Notes under the pieces: generated by a model
Databases searched by the model: none
The model's input: only the letters and a program-made list of their open reading frames with translations
What the model was told of the DNA's origin: nothing
Assembly: GCF_001742285.1 (NCBI RefSeq)
Contig: NZ_MIEK01000018.1
Span: 1 to 54,861 of the forward strand
DNA: 54,861 nt
DNA from: Enterococcus rivorum
GTDB lineage: Bacteria; Bacillota; Bacilli; Lactobacillales; Enterococcaceae
Reading direction: 5' to 3'
Translations under genes and position numbers: made by a program
In this document: piece after piece, positions 28,352 through 36,832 of the stretch
Position numbering within the stretch: the first letter of the stretch is position 1
Layout: the number at the start of each line of letters is the position of its first letter

Positions 28352-29467
28352 TTGGATACATTTACACATAAATGCCCAAATTGTGATGGCCCGTTGTTAT
28401 TTGATCCTAAAGACCAGCAATTTCACTGCGAATATTGTTTAAATATCTATGCAGAAGCTGAGATTTCTAATTACGAGCAAATACAACGGGACGCTCATTT
28501 AGAAGATACTTCTAGTTCTAACGAAAACTTGACACTTACTACTGACAACATAAAAAAGGAAGACCATCAAGAAAGCACGCAAAAAAACACTATGGATCTT
28601 TTTTTGTGTTCTAGTTGTGGTGCTGAAATTGTTACAGATTCAACTACAGCCGCTACTTACTGCTATTATTGCCACAATCCAGTCGTTCTTTCAGGACGAT
28701 TGTCAGGAAAATTTTTACCTGATAAGGTCTTGCCTTTTACGGTAGAAAAAGAACAAGCGGTAGAAAAATTTCTCTCTTGGACTAAGAGAAAACGCTTTAT
28801 TCCAAAAGGATTTTTTGCCAAAGAACAGATTGAAAAGATAACTGGTGTGTATTTCCCTTATTGGGTAGTAGATGTTGAATTTGAAGGTCAGATAAATGCC
28901 GTTGGTACTAATTTTCGTATTTGGCGTGCAGGTGATATTGAATATACAGAAACAAAGCAATTTGACATTACGAGAGAGGCAAAAATGACTTTTAAAGAAA
29001 TCATCAAAAATGCTTTATCAAAAAATACTCAACAAAAGATGATTGAGGATGTTCAACCATATTTATTAGATAAAGCGATTCCATTTAAAAGTCAATACTT
29101 AGCGGGGTTTCAAGCAGAAAAAAGAGACATAGAATATAAATCATTCAAAGAAAGCATTGAAACAGAATTAAAAAATTATTCTGAATTACTTTTAAGTGAA
29201 ACTATCTCTGGATACACTAGATTAACAAAAATTCAAAAAAATGTTTCACTTGCTAATGAACAAATTAATTATATGCTCTTACCTATATGGTTGGTAACCT
29301 ATCGTAACAAGGATAAAAGTGGAACAACATACTATTATGCAATGAATGGTCAAACAGGAAAAGTAAGCGGTGAGCTCCCAATTGATTATCATAAATTAGG
29401 AATCTTCACTTTTGCTATTTTTGTTATTCTAGCAGCCATCTTCTTATTTGGAGGTTGGTTGATATGA
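28352..29467 (+). CDS. Zinc-ribbon membrane protein (YdjG-like)
   Basis: 371 residues. Two N-terminal zinc ribbons are visible: CPNCDGPLLFDPKDQQFHCEYC split as CPNC/CEYC (about residues 9-29), and CSSCG/CYYCH (about 87-108). A long soluble region follows (FLPDKVLPFTVEK, YFPYWVVDVEF, AMNGQTGKVSGELP) and one or two membrane helices at the end (about 350-370). This layout matches Bacillus YdjG. The start is a TTG at 28352, eight bases after AAAGGA. Its end overlaps the next gene by four bases (ATGA). Function is inferred from the YdjGHI family; no enzymatic motif is seen. Confidence 0.85.
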   Translation: MDTFTHKCPNCDGPLLFDPKDQQFHCEYCLNIYAEAEISNYEQIQRDAHLEDTSSSNENLTLTTDNIKKEDHQESTQKNTMDLFLCSSCGAEIVTDSTTAATYCYYCHNPVVLSGRLSGKFLPDKVLPFTVEKEQAVEKFLSWTKRKRFIPKGFFAKEQIEKITGVYFPYWVVDVEFEGQINAVGTNFRIWRAGDIEYTETKQFDITREAKMTFKEIIKNALSKNTQQKMIEDVQPYLLDKAIPFKSQYLAGFQAEKRDIEYKSFKESIETELKNYSELLLSETISGYTRLTKIQKNVSLANEQINYMLLPIWLVTYRNKDKSGTTYYYAMNGQTGKVSGELPIDYHKLGIFTFAIFVILAAIFLFGGWLI

Positions 29468-30318
29468 AAAAATTCACTTTTAGTATTCTTCTTCTATTTA
29501 GCCTACTCTTTTGTTTTGCAGTAAATGTCCAAGCCGCTAGTGATTCTGTAGAAGATTATGCAGGCCTATTTAAACCAGAAGAAATTAGTCAATTTAAGGA
29601 ACTTATTGCGCCCATTGAAAAAAAATCGAAAGCTAGAGTATTTATTCTAACAACCTATCAAAACAATCAAACTGCCCAAAAATTTGCTGATTTATTTATG
29701 TTAGGAAAAATAGGTAAAGATGCTAATGGAGTTACGTTCCTAATTGATATGGATAACCGTGAGTTTTACATCTCCACCTCTGGAAATATGATCGATTACA
29801 TGGATGATAGCCGAATTGATCAAGCCTTAGATATCATTGAGCCGAACATCAAAAATGGCGATTATTTCCAGGCTGGCACAGTGTTTTTAAAAAGCGTACA
29901 AAAAAATTTCGATGCTGGTGTTCCCGGCGGTCACTATCGAGTCGATACGGAGACCGGCAAAATCATCAGATATAAAGTACTTACTGGAAGAGAAATAGAC
30001 ATAGCTTTATTTATGGCTGGTATAATAACTATTATTGTTGTGATAGGGACTGTTTCAAGTTATAACTTAAAATCAGTAATCCATAAATATCCTTTCCGTG
30101 AGAAATCTTCTTTAAACTTAATAACAAAAACCGATCATCTATCAAATTCATTTGTAACGACTCGCCGAATTACCAAAAGTAGCTCTAATAGTAGTCATCA
30201 GAGCAGCTCTAATAGCAGTAGTAAAAATAGGAGTAAAAGTAGCGTCAAACGTAAAGGTGGCGGTTCAACTCATAAAACTAATGGTGGAACATTTGGTGGA
30301 GGTGGCCGCAAATTTTAA
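29464..30318 (+). CDS. TPM-domain secreted/membrane protein (YdjH-like)
   Basis: 284 residues. Signal peptide (about 1-24, ending VQA), then a TPM domain (about 28-150; VEDYAGLFKPEEISQF, ARVFILTTYQNN, DMDNREFYISTSGNMIDYM). One membrane segment lies at about 182-200, and a Ser/Asn/Lys-rich, then Gly-rich tail ends in GGTFGGGGRKF. In Bacillus YdjH the TPM domain faces outwards and partners YdjG. The ATG at 29464 has GGAGG nine bases upstream and overlaps the preceding stop codon by four bases, showing tight coupling. Confidence 0.87.
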   Translation: MKKFTFSILLLFSLLFCFAVNVQAASDSVEDYAGLFKPEEISQFKELIAPIEKKSKARVFILTTYQNNQTAQKFADLFMLGKIGKDANGVTFLIDMDNREFYISTSGNMIDYMDDSRIDQALDIIEPNIKNGDYFQAGTVFLKSVQKNFDAGVPGGHYRVDTETGKIIRYKVLTGREIDIALFMAGIITIIVVIGTVSSYNLKSVIHKYPFREKSSLNLITKTDHLSNSFVTTRRITKSSSNSSHQSSSNSSSKNRSKSSVKRKGGGSTHKTNGGTFGGGGRKF

Positions 30319-30344
30319 TCTTTCAAAAATCACTTTATTTATAA

Positions 30345-30632
30345 ACCAGCACTAAAAAAGCAAAATCATATTCAACAATGATGAACATGTCTAAAATGGG
30401 CATTTATGATCAATTAATCTCAGAATACGGAGAAAAATTTTCACCTGAAGCAGCCCAATATGCCATTGATAACCTTAAAGCAGATTGGAATGCTAATGCT
30501 CTAGCTAAAGCAAAAAGCTATCAAGAATCTATGGCTATGTCTCCTGAAGCTATTAGAGATCAATTAATATCTGAACATGGTGAAAAATTCACACCAGAAG
30601 AAGCTGACTACGCCATACAAAACCTAAACTAA
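30345..30632 (+). pseudogene. 5'-truncated Ltp-repeat (host cell surface-exposed lipoprotein) gene fragment
   Basis: The sequence encodes two Ltp-type repeats (IYDQLISEYGEKFSPEAAQYA and IRDQLISEHGEKFTPEEADYA). The frame continues upstream of the first ATG (30378) as TKKAKSYSTMMNMSK, which is the normal lead-in to a repeat, and is then cut by a TAA at 30342. No lipoprotein signal sequence and no ribosome binding site are present. Full-length Ltp proteins are secreted lipoproteins; the phage TP-J34 member blocks DNA injection by superinfecting phage. The fragment directly follows the TPM gene. It may still be expressed as an 84-residue peptide, but I consider it a remnant. Confidence 0.75.
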
Positions 30633-30652
30633 TAATTAATTAAGTAAAAAAT

Positions 30653-30696
30653 AGCGATTCGAATGGTCTTTAAAACTATTCGAGTTGCTGTTTTTT
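30653..30696 (+). terminator. Terminator after the YdjI/G/H-like operon and Ltp fragment
   Basis: AGCGATTCGAATGGT and ACTATTCGAGTTGCT pair with a short loop, followed by GTTTTTT on the plus strand. Confidence 0.85.
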
Positions 30697-30703
30697 CTTA
30701 AAA

Positions 30704-30735
30704 CAAAAAACGTCTCTACAGTATGTAGAAACGTT
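30704..30735 (-). terminator. Terminator of the SRP RNA
   Basis: AACGTTTCTACA and TGTAGAGACGTT form a 12-bp stem with one mismatch, followed on the minus strand by TTTTTTG. Confidence 0.85.
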
Positions 30736-30752
30736 GATATTATAAGGTTTTA

Positions 30753-30842
30753 TTCAGACACATGGCGGCACCTACTTAGTGCTGCTTCCTTCCAGATCTG
30801 ACACGCTTCGTAAGCCCACCATTGTCCTAGCCTTTCGGCAAG
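30753..30842 (-). ncRNA. ffs: Bacterial small SRP RNA (4.5S-like)
   Basis: The minus strand contains GCCGAAAGGCTAGG, later GTGTCAGATCTGG and AGGAAGCAGCACTAAG, the conserved symmetric and asymmetric loop sequences bound by Ffh. The 5' and 3' halves pair as one long hairpin (GGTGGGCTT and complementary segments), and the 3' end GGTGCCGCC closes it. A TATACT -10 lies at 30847-30852 just upstream and a terminator follows. The short form without an Alu domain fits Lactobacillales. Exact ends are estimated. Confidence 0.93.
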
Positions 30843-30872
30843 ATTTAGTATACCGCATTTTCATTCATTTGG

Positions 30873-31397
30873 CTAGTCTTTCAAAGAACTTTTTTCAAGA
30901 TTTTTCTTTTTCTGTTTTTCTACTCTTAACTTTCTAAAAAAATTAGTCAGCAACGCTCCACATTCTTCCTCTAAAATACCAGATTCCACATAGGCAACAT
31001 GGTTAAATCGCTCATCTTGCAAAAGATTCATTAACGTTCCAGCAGTTCCACCTTTCGGATCTGCTGCTCCATAATATACTTCTGCCACTCTAGACAGCAT
31101 CATCGCACCACTACACATTGGGCATGGTTCTAAGGTTACAAATACTTGTGCTCTTGCTAGCCGCCAATTTTCTAAGGTTTGACAGGCCTCTTTAATAGCG
31201 AACATTTCCGCATGAGCAGTGGACTGCAGCGTAGATTCCCTTAGATTGTGTCCTCTGCCAATAATTTTCCCATCTAAAACAACTACCGCACCAATTGGCA
31301 CTTCAAGCATCGCTTCTGCTTTTTTGGCTTCCTTGATTGCTTCCAACATAAAAAATTCTTTTCCCTCTTGATTTAAAATATCTATTTTTTTGTCCAT
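30873..31397 (-). CDS. tadA: tRNA-specific adenosine-34 deaminase TadA
   Basis: Converts A34 to inosine in the anticodon of tRNA-Arg(ACG). The zinc-binding cytidine-deaminase-type site is complete: HAE (residues 62-64) and PCPMC (91-95). Family blocks include EVPIGAVVV and NWRLARAQVFVTLEPCPMC. The length of 174 residues is normal with a basic C-terminal tail. The ATG at 31397 has AAGGTG seven bases upstream. SRP RNA lies immediately downstream on the same strand; the tadA-ffs proximity is common in Lactobacillales. Confidence 0.96.
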   Translation of the reverse strand: MDKKIDILNQEGKEFFMLEAIKEAKKAEAMLEVPIGAVVVLDGKIIGRGHNLRESTLQSTAHAEMFAIKEACQTLENWRLARAQVFVTLEPCPMCSGAMMLSRVAEVYYGAADPKGGTAGTLMNLLQDERFNHVAYVESGILEEECGALLTNFFRKLRVEKQKKKNLEKSSLKD

Positions 31398-31478
31398 AGA
31401 CGGTCACCTTTCATTTTTAACTACCAACGAAACACTTTTTACTCTTTTCATGGTACAATATCTTCGTGAGGTGTGTCT

Positions 31479-32333
31479 ATGACTATTGAAGAATTATTAG
31501 AAATATATCCAACTGGTTTCATTTCTGAATCAAAAGCAGCCGGTGATTTTCTGTCCCTTCCCGTTGATAATCGCTATTTCATTCTTTCAAAAGAAATACT
31601 TCAAAAAACTGAAATTGCTCTTTTAAGCAAGATGTTTACTAAAAAAAATGGACATATAAGCATTGAACGTCATCCTTGGTATGGCTACTTATTTAAACAA
31701 GTTGACATTGATATAGACGGTTCATTTCGAATTATTCACTTTCAACTGCAAAAACCCATCGATTTTATGGAAAAAGAATGGCAGAATAGTATCAAAGAAA
31801 TGTTTCCTCTCTCCGTTGATTTTTTCTTTCTTACGGAAAATGAAGGTCTTTTGGTTGAGCCTTATAGCAAAAGTCATTATTCCTTAGATGAACTGGAAGG
31901 TATCTTTTTAACCTTAGACACTGATTTTGATTCTTCAACTATTGCCTTTATCGGAAAATTTTTCTCTACAAAAGATGAGTTCATCAAGCTATTTCACGAG
32001 GAACAACAAATTTTCCACGAGGAACTCTCCTATATCAAGGGGAAATCTGCTTTTTCTTTAACTGATGTTGCGTTACATTATTTTACTAAAGAAAGCCTGA
32101 AAAAAAGTTCACTTGTACAAAATTTTAGCAAACAACTAACTTTAAATGATGATATGAAAGAGATTATTCACGCCCTTTGGCATAACCAGGGAAATATCAG
32201 TTCCACAGCAAAAGCATTATTCATGCATCGAAATACCTTGCAATATCGCTTAGAAAAATTTTATGAACAAACTGGCTTGTCCTTAAAAAAAATGGACGAT
32301 TTAATTTTTTGCTACTTATTGATTTCTAAGTAA
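31479..32333 (+). CDS. PucR/CdaR-type transcriptional regulator
   Basis: 284 residues. The C-terminus carries the PucR-type helix-turn-helix (IIHALWHNQGNISSTAKALF, then MHRNTLQYRLEKFYEQTGL, about 225-270). The N-terminal and middle parts are not a recognisable sensor family. The ATG at 31479 has GAGG seven bases upstream. It is transcribed alone, divergent from tadA, with an extended -10 TGGTACAAT at about 31450. No target can be named; nothing adjacent on the same strand suggests a pathway. Confidence 0.75.
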   Translation: MTIEELLEIYPTGFISESKAAGDFLSLPVDNRYFILSKEILQKTEIALLSKMFTKKNGHISIERHPWYGYLFKQVDIDIDGSFRIIHFQLQKPIDFMEKEWQNSIKEMFPLSVDFFFLTENEGLLVEPYSKSHYSLDELEGIFLTLDTDFDSSTIAFIGKFFSTKDEFIKLFHEEQQIFHEELSYIKGKSAFSLTDVALHYFTKESLKKSSLVQNFSKQLTLNDDMKEIIHALWHNQGNISSTAKALFMHRNTLQYRLEKFYEQTGLSLKKMDDLIFCYLLISK

Positions 32334-32339
32334 AAGTAA

Positions 32340-32374
32340 AACCAGACAGAAACGAGTCAGGTCTCTGTCTGGTT
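32340..32374. terminator. Bidirectional terminator-type hairpin
   Basis: AACCAGACAGA and TCTGTCTGGTT form a perfect 11-bp stem between two convergent genes. The T-tails are weak on the plus side (ATATTT) and better on the minus side (TTTTACTTTTA). Confidence 0.8.
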
Positions 32375-32381
32375 ATATTTA

Positions 32382-32717
32382 TTAAATTAATTCTTCAAAA
32401 AAGGTCATCAAGCGTCCTTTAGTATTTTCAGCGTTCTCTTTTAAAGATTCTCCATATTCAGAAATCTTTTTACGACTGTCTTTAACTTTTCCTAAAATAT
32501 TTACTACTGAATCCAATTCATCATCCGATAAATCATCAACAATCGTTAATAATTTTTCATTGCCTGCAAATTTTTCGTTAACAAAACGTTTTGCTTTACA
32601 ACGATTAGACATGTGGGCAACTTTCTTAATGATTTTTTCTGATGCAACGACAGTCACAGCTACTCCAGCAACCGCCATCACACCTAAACCTAATCCAATT
32701 TTTGTAGATGTTTTCAT
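32382..32717 (-). CDS. Small membrane-anchored protein of unknown function
   Basis: 111 residues. One N-terminal hydrophobic segment (IGLGLGVMAVAGVAVTVVA, about 7-25) is followed by a charged, helical body (MSNRCKAKRFVNEKF, then VDDLSDDELDSVVNILGKV, DSRKKISEYGESLKEN). The layout recalls YtxH-type stress proteins, but I cannot assign it to that family. The ATG at 32717 is preceded by AGGGAGCTGATACG. It converges with the PucR-type gene and lies upstream of nothing on its own strand. Confidence 0.75.
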   Translation of the reverse strand: MKTSTKIGLGLGVMAVAGVAVTVVASEKIIKKVAHMSNRCKAKRFVNEKFAGNEKLLTIVDDLSDDELDSVVNILGKVKDSRKKISEYGESLKENAENTKGRLMTFFEELI

Positions 32718-32820
32718 TCGTATCAGCTCCCTCTCTTTTCTAATTTAATCATAACATATCCTAGAAATTACAGGTAATAAAAACTAATTAGTAAAGCTAT
32801 CCTATCAACTAGCCATCCTT

Positions 32821-33525
32821 TTAATTGCGACGATTATTACCACCAAATAAAATAATAAGACGTAGTAATTGTAAAAACGTCGCTAATGCTGCTGCAACAT
32901 AGGTTAGTGCTGCTGCAAAAAGGACTTTTTTTGCCATTGGAACTTCTTCCGCTGTTAACAAATTACCCTCAGATAAAATCTTTATTGCTCGTCGTGAAGC
33001 ATTGAATTCTACTGGTAGTGTCACTAATTGGAAAAGTAACGCAAAAGAAAATGCAAAGATTCCAACATTAATTAATGTTTGGTTCCAACTAAACAAAACA
33101 CCCAATAGTATTAGAGGAAATGCTGCAGTTGAACCAATATTAGCAACTGGAACAATCGCTGCTCTAATTTTTAGTGGAATATAGTTTTTATCATCTTGGA
33201 CGGCGTGTCCACATTCGTGAGCTGCCACACCAATTGCTGCAACAGAAGTTGATTGTCCTGTTGATTGCGATAAGCTTAACATTTTGTCTCTTGAATTGTA
33301 GTTATCTGTTAAATCACCAGCAATTTGTTGCACACCAACATCATGAATGTTTTCTTTTTTTAGAATATATTGCGCTGCTTGTGTACCTGTTACATTATTT
33401 TTCGTTTTCACTTCATCATATCTATTAAACGTACTTTTTACATATGCTGAAGCAGCCATTGAAATAAGCAAGCCCACAATCACTAGTATGTAAGTTGGAT
33501 CAAAAATTGGATAAAAAGGTATCAT
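32821..33525 (-). CDS. YugP-like membrane zinc metallopeptidase
   Basis: Integral membrane protein of the zinc-dependent neutral protease family typified by Bacillus YugP; substrate unknown. The zinc site HECGH is at residues 103-107 (VAAHECGHAVQ), with helices at about 10-30, 120-160 and near the C-terminus. The ATG at 33525 (234 residues) is eight bases after GGAGG; an ATG at 33540 lies before that site. It is probably monocistronic. Confidence 0.92.
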   Translation of the reverse strand: MIPFYPIFDPTYILVIVGLLISMAASAYVKSTFNRYDEVKTKNNVTGTQAAQYILKKENIHDVGVQQIAGDLTDNYNSRDKMLSLSQSTGQSTSVAAIGVAAHECGHAVQDDKNYIPLKIRAAIVPVANIGSTAAFPLILLGVLFSWNQTLINVGIFAFSFALLFQLVTLPVEFNASRRAIKILSEGNLLTAEEVPMAKKVLFAAALTYVAAALATFLQLLRLIILFGGNNRRN

Positions 33526-33724
33526 CAAAAACTCCTCCATTCTTTCCTTTATTGTAACATGAGAAGATAAAAAAAGTATAAACGAGCTTTGACTATTCTG
33601 TGAATTTTCTTTTTTCTAAAAAGCAAATACAACTCTGACTAACAAAACTGTCACTTTATTTTAAGACGTTTAAATGGAATTTCGTAGATAATTATTGCAT
33701 ACTTATAACACGAGGTGAAAAGAT

Positions 33725-34084
33725 ATGAAAAAAATATTATATTTCCTAATTCCATTTCTTTTATTGAGTGGTGGCGTTTGGTTTGGCTATAATTATTACT
33801 ACGGAGGCACCGATTACTATACAAAAATTGTCACTCCTGGTGAAGTTTCTACAGAGGTTTTAGATTCCGGCGAAAAAGTAACCAAGTACAATTATACTCA
33901 AACGGCTTATAGCGCTAAAGGAAAAAAAACGACACAAGAAATGAATGAATTTCGAGATAAACCATTAAAAATGAATGCTTTTATAAAATTAAAAGTGAAT
34001 GATCGAAAAGGAATAATTAGTTGGGAAGAAGTCCAAGAAAATGAAGTCCCAGCTAAAGCGTTAGAACCATTGAATAAAGAATAA
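33725..34084 (+). CDS. YxeA family secreted protein
   Basis: 119 residues with an N-terminal signal or anchor (MKKILYFLIPFLLLSGGVWFG) and the compact beta-rich YxeA domain (TDYYTKIVTPGEV, YTQTAYSAKGKKTTQEMNEF, AFIKLKVNDRKGIISWEEV). Function of the family is unknown. AGGTG lies eight bases before the ATG. A strong terminator follows, so it is a single-gene unit. Confidence 0.87.
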   Translation: MKKILYFLIPFLLLSGGVWFGYNYYYGGTDYYTKIVTPGEVSTEVLDSGEKVTKYNYTQTAYSAKGKKTTQEMNEFRDKPLKMNAFIKLKVNDRKGIISWEEVQENEVPAKALEPLNKE

Positions 34085-34126
34085 TTTTGATAACTTCTCT
34101 CTCTCTCAAAGGGAATGTAAAAAAAT

Positions 34127-34178
34127 AAACCGTGTAAGTGACTTTTATCTTTTTGATAGGTTACTTTACGGTTTTTTT
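34127..34178 (+). terminator. Terminator after the YxeA gene
   Basis: AACCGTGTAAGTGAC pairs with GTTACTTTACGGTT, followed by TTTTTTT on the plus strand. Confidence 0.88.
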
Positions 34179-34382
34179 GACTGTTCGTTCTTGTTAGTAT
34201 TCCGAGAAAATCATTGAATGACCAAGTGCCGTTGGAAATATATGAGAATTGTATGTATAAGGACAATTCATCCAACTTAGTTTCTCGAATGAGAAGACTA
34301 AAAAATAGCTTTCAAAATTTTTTAGAAGTATTCGCTCCAACTAAAATTCAATATTTTCTACCTATAAAATAGCTTTATATAG

Positions 34383-34410
34383 AAAAAAGATGCTTAATTA
34401 GCATCTTTTT
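34383..34410. terminator. Bidirectional terminator after the YitT gene
   Basis: AAAAAGATGCT and AGCATCTTTTT form a perfect hairpin with a four-base centre, with A/T runs on both sides. Confidence 0.85.
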
Positions 34411-34421
34411 GAGGTATTTAA

Positions 34422-35306
34422 TTAAATTATTTCCAATTCTTTAAAGTCACTTAAAATTTCAACATCTTGAGATACACTAACAAAAGCAGAAGGATCAATC
34501 ACTTTCATGATTTCCTTTAAAATTTCCATTTCATAGCGGGTAATCACAGTAATTAGTATTGCTTGGTCTTTTTGCTGATAGGCTCCTTTAGCATGATATA
34601 TTACTGTAATTCCTCGTGATAATTTTTCCTGTAATTTTTCAATAACAAGTTCAGGTTTTTGAGTGATGATCATTACTTGAACTTTTTTATGTTTTACATA
34701 AACCAAGTCAGTCGCCTTAGCACCAACAAAGATTGATAGAAGGCTATAAAAAGCATGAGGCCAACCAAAAATAAACCCCGCAGTCAATACAATAATGCCA
34801 TTAATAATCATCGAAATCCGACCGACACTTTTGCCTGTCAGTTTTCTTAGACTAAGCAAAACAATGTCCATTCCACCAGTTGATAGGCCGTTTTTTAAAG
34901 CTAGACCTAAAGAATAGCCACTTATTGCTCCACCAAAAACAGCACAAATAATCGGATCATTCGTTAATTGAATGACTGGCATAATTTCAATCGCAAAAGA
35001 TGCAAAAGTAACGCCGATAACAGTAAACAAAACAAATTTACGATCCACCACAAACCAACCTAGTAAAAAAAGTGGGATATTTAAGACATAATACACTATA
35101 GCAATCGGAATTGGCTGTCCAGTAATATTTTCTAAAACGGTGGTTATGATTTGTGAAATCCCTGTAATTCCGCCTGCATAAATGTTGCCATTTCGCCAGA
35201 ATATATTCAATGCCACTGAATACATAAAAGCATAAATGACTAGAATAAACAATTTTGTTCCATAATCTTGAATCTGCTTTTTACTTCCTAATACCCAATC
35301 TATCAT
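34422..35306 (-). CDS. YitT family membrane protein (DUF161/DUF2179)
   Basis: 294 residues with five to six membrane helices in the N-terminal two-thirds (e.g. NIYAGGITGISQIITTVLEN, GGAISGYSLGLALKNGLSTGGMDI) and a soluble C-terminal DUF2179 domain (about 205-285; VQVMIITQKPELVIEKLQE, RGITVIYHAKGAYQ). Function of the family is not established. It follows hisS by 15 bases on the same strand, so the two may be co-transcribed from the hisS promoter. Confidence 0.92.
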   Translation of the reverse strand: MIDWVLGSKKQIQDYGTKLFILVIYAFMYSVALNIFWRNGNIYAGGITGISQIITTVLENITGQPIPIAIVYYVLNIPLFLLGWFVVDRKFVLFTVIGVTFASFAIEIMPVIQLTNDPIICAVFGGAISGYSLGLALKNGLSTGGMDIVLLSLRKLTGKSVGRISMIINGIIVLTAGFIFGWPHAFYSLLSIFVGAKATDLVYVKHKKVQVMIITQKPELVIEKLQEKLSRGITVIYHAKGAYQQKDQAILITVITRYEMEILKEIMKVIDPSAFVSVSQDVEILSDFKELEII

Positions 35307-35321
35307 TCGTCATCACTCAAT

Positions 35322-36620
35322 CTATAAATTAATCATTGTAGAATATATACTTAAAAAATCTTCTCTAACTTTCGTTAACAAGAAATACTTTTCTTTACCT
35401 GTTCTCATATTTTTGATTTTTATTTTTCCCGAACCTAGTTCATCTTTGCCAACAATCATGACTAGGGAAGCATTCAGCTTAGCCGCTTGTCTCATGTGAG
35501 AGTGAATACTTCGGGCAGAATAATCACATTTAGCGCTCAATGTGTTTTTTCGAGCCAAATGTGCTAACTCTAAACTAACAGTTCCCGATTCATTAGTCAA
35601 ATCTGCAATGTAAAAATCTGGATTCTCCGAGCTTGCTAACAACCCATTTTCAGCTGCCATCGCAATCAAAGTACGCTCAATACCAATAGCAAAACCAAAA
35701 CCATTATCGACTTCTTCTGGTCCTTCAAATTCACGAATGAGACCATCATAACGTCCCCCAGCACAAATAGTTGTTTGGACACCACCAAAACCAGGTGCTT
35801 CACTCATGATTTCAAAAACCGTATGATTATAATAATCCAACCCCCTTACCATAAAAGGGTCCACAACAAATGGAATATTAAGATGTACGAGCAACTTTTG
35901 TATTTCTTTAAAGAAAATCTGACTCTCTTCATCTAAATAGTCAAGTATTGACGGTGCATGTTTTATAATTTCCTGATCTTCCGAATCTTTACTGTCTAAA
36001 ATTCTTAATGGATTTTGAAGCAAGCGTCTTTTTGAATTTTCACTTAACTTGCTTTCAAACGGCAGTAAATAATCAATTAAGGCTTGACGGTATTGTTGTC
36101 GATTCTCACGACTTCCTAATGAATTAATAACCAACTTAGTTTCTGTAATATTTAGATTTTTAAAAAAATCTAGTGCCATTGAAATTGTTTCAACATCACT
36201 AATTGGTCGTTGACTCCCAATAACCTCAACACCGATTTGGTGAAATTGACGTAAGCGACCAGATTGTGGTCGTTCGTATCGAAACATCGGACCTATATAA
36301 TAGGTTTTAAAAGGATGCTGATGCTCTGGGCCATAGAGTTTATTTTCAACATAACTTCTAACCACCGGTGCTGTCGCTTCTGGTCTAAGCGTAATGTGAC
36401 GTCCACCTTTGTCATAAAAATCATACATTTCTTTAGAAACAATATCTGTCGATTCTCCAACACCTCTTGAAATAACTTCAAAATGTTCAAAAATAGGTGT
36501 TCTAATTTCATGAAAATCATATCTTTTAAAAATGTTCCTAGCCGTCTTTTCGATGTACTGCCAATAAATTATTTCATTTGGTAGTATATCTGTCGTTCCT
36601 TTTGGTCTCTGATAGCTCAT
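35322..36620 (-). CDS. hisS: Histidyl-tRNA synthetase
   Basis: Class II synthetase for tRNA-His, 432 residues. Motif 1 region FHEIRTPIFEHFEVI, motif 2 TLRPEATAPVVR (residues 78-88) and MFRYERPQSGRLRQFHQ, the His-A signature RGLDYYNHTVFEI and CAGGRYDGL, then an anticodon-binding domain (about 335-432). Motif 2 normally reads RPEGT; here Gly is replaced by Ala (residue 82). The ATG at 36620 has AGGAGG eight bases upstream. Its own promoter lies at 36662-36690, there is no T-box, and aspS is not adjacent. It sits directly downstream of the histidine-degradation genes, so it could be a second, hut-linked copy. Confidence 0.92.
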   Translation of the reverse strand: MSYQRPKGTTDILPNEIIYWQYIEKTARNIFKRYDFHEIRTPIFEHFEVISRGVGESTDIVSKEMYDFYDKGGRHITLRPEATAPVVRSYVENKLYGPEHQHPFKTYYIGPMFRYERPQSGRLRQFHQIGVEVIGSQRPISDVETISMALDFFKNLNITETKLVINSLGSRENRQQYRQALIDYLLPFESKLSENSKRRLLQNPLRILDSKDSEDQEIIKHAPSILDYLDEESQIFFKEIQKLLVHLNIPFVVDPFMVRGLDYYNHTVFEIMSEAPGFGGVQTTICAGGRYDGLIREFEGPEEVDNGFGFAIGIERTLIAMAAENGLLASSENPDFYIADLTNESGTVSLELAHLARKNTLSAKCDYSARSIHSHMRQAAKLNASLVMIVGKDELGSGKIKIKNMRTGKEKYFLLTKVREDFLSIYSTMINL

Positions 36621-36661
36621 CTCAACTTCCTCCTGTAATCGTTCTTTTAAAAACAAATAGA

Positions 36662-36690
36662 ACTATATTTTTCACATTTCTTACTGTCAA
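36662..36690 (-). promoter_or_regulatory. Promoter of hisS
   Basis: TTGACA (36685-36690), 17 bases and TATAGT (36662-36667) on the minus strand, a near-consensus promoter with a leader of only about 35 bases. Confidence 0.82.
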
Positions 36691-36832
36691 AAAAATTACT
36701 TGTATAGTCTTCAACTTTTAATCTATTGTCTTTATCGACAGGCTAAGAAACATGTCATAATCAGTCACAAAGAATCTTTTTCTCAGTAACTAATCTTCTA
36801 TTCCATAAAAAATATGAAATCTTTGCTCGATA

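Noticed and set aside
33907-34275. 122-codon open frame on the minus strand
   Set aside because: It runs antisense through the YxeA gene and its terminator, has no ribosome site and no family resemblance.
36621-36700. T-box in front of hisS
   Set aside because: The promoter leaves a leader of only about 35 bases and no T-box sequence is present.
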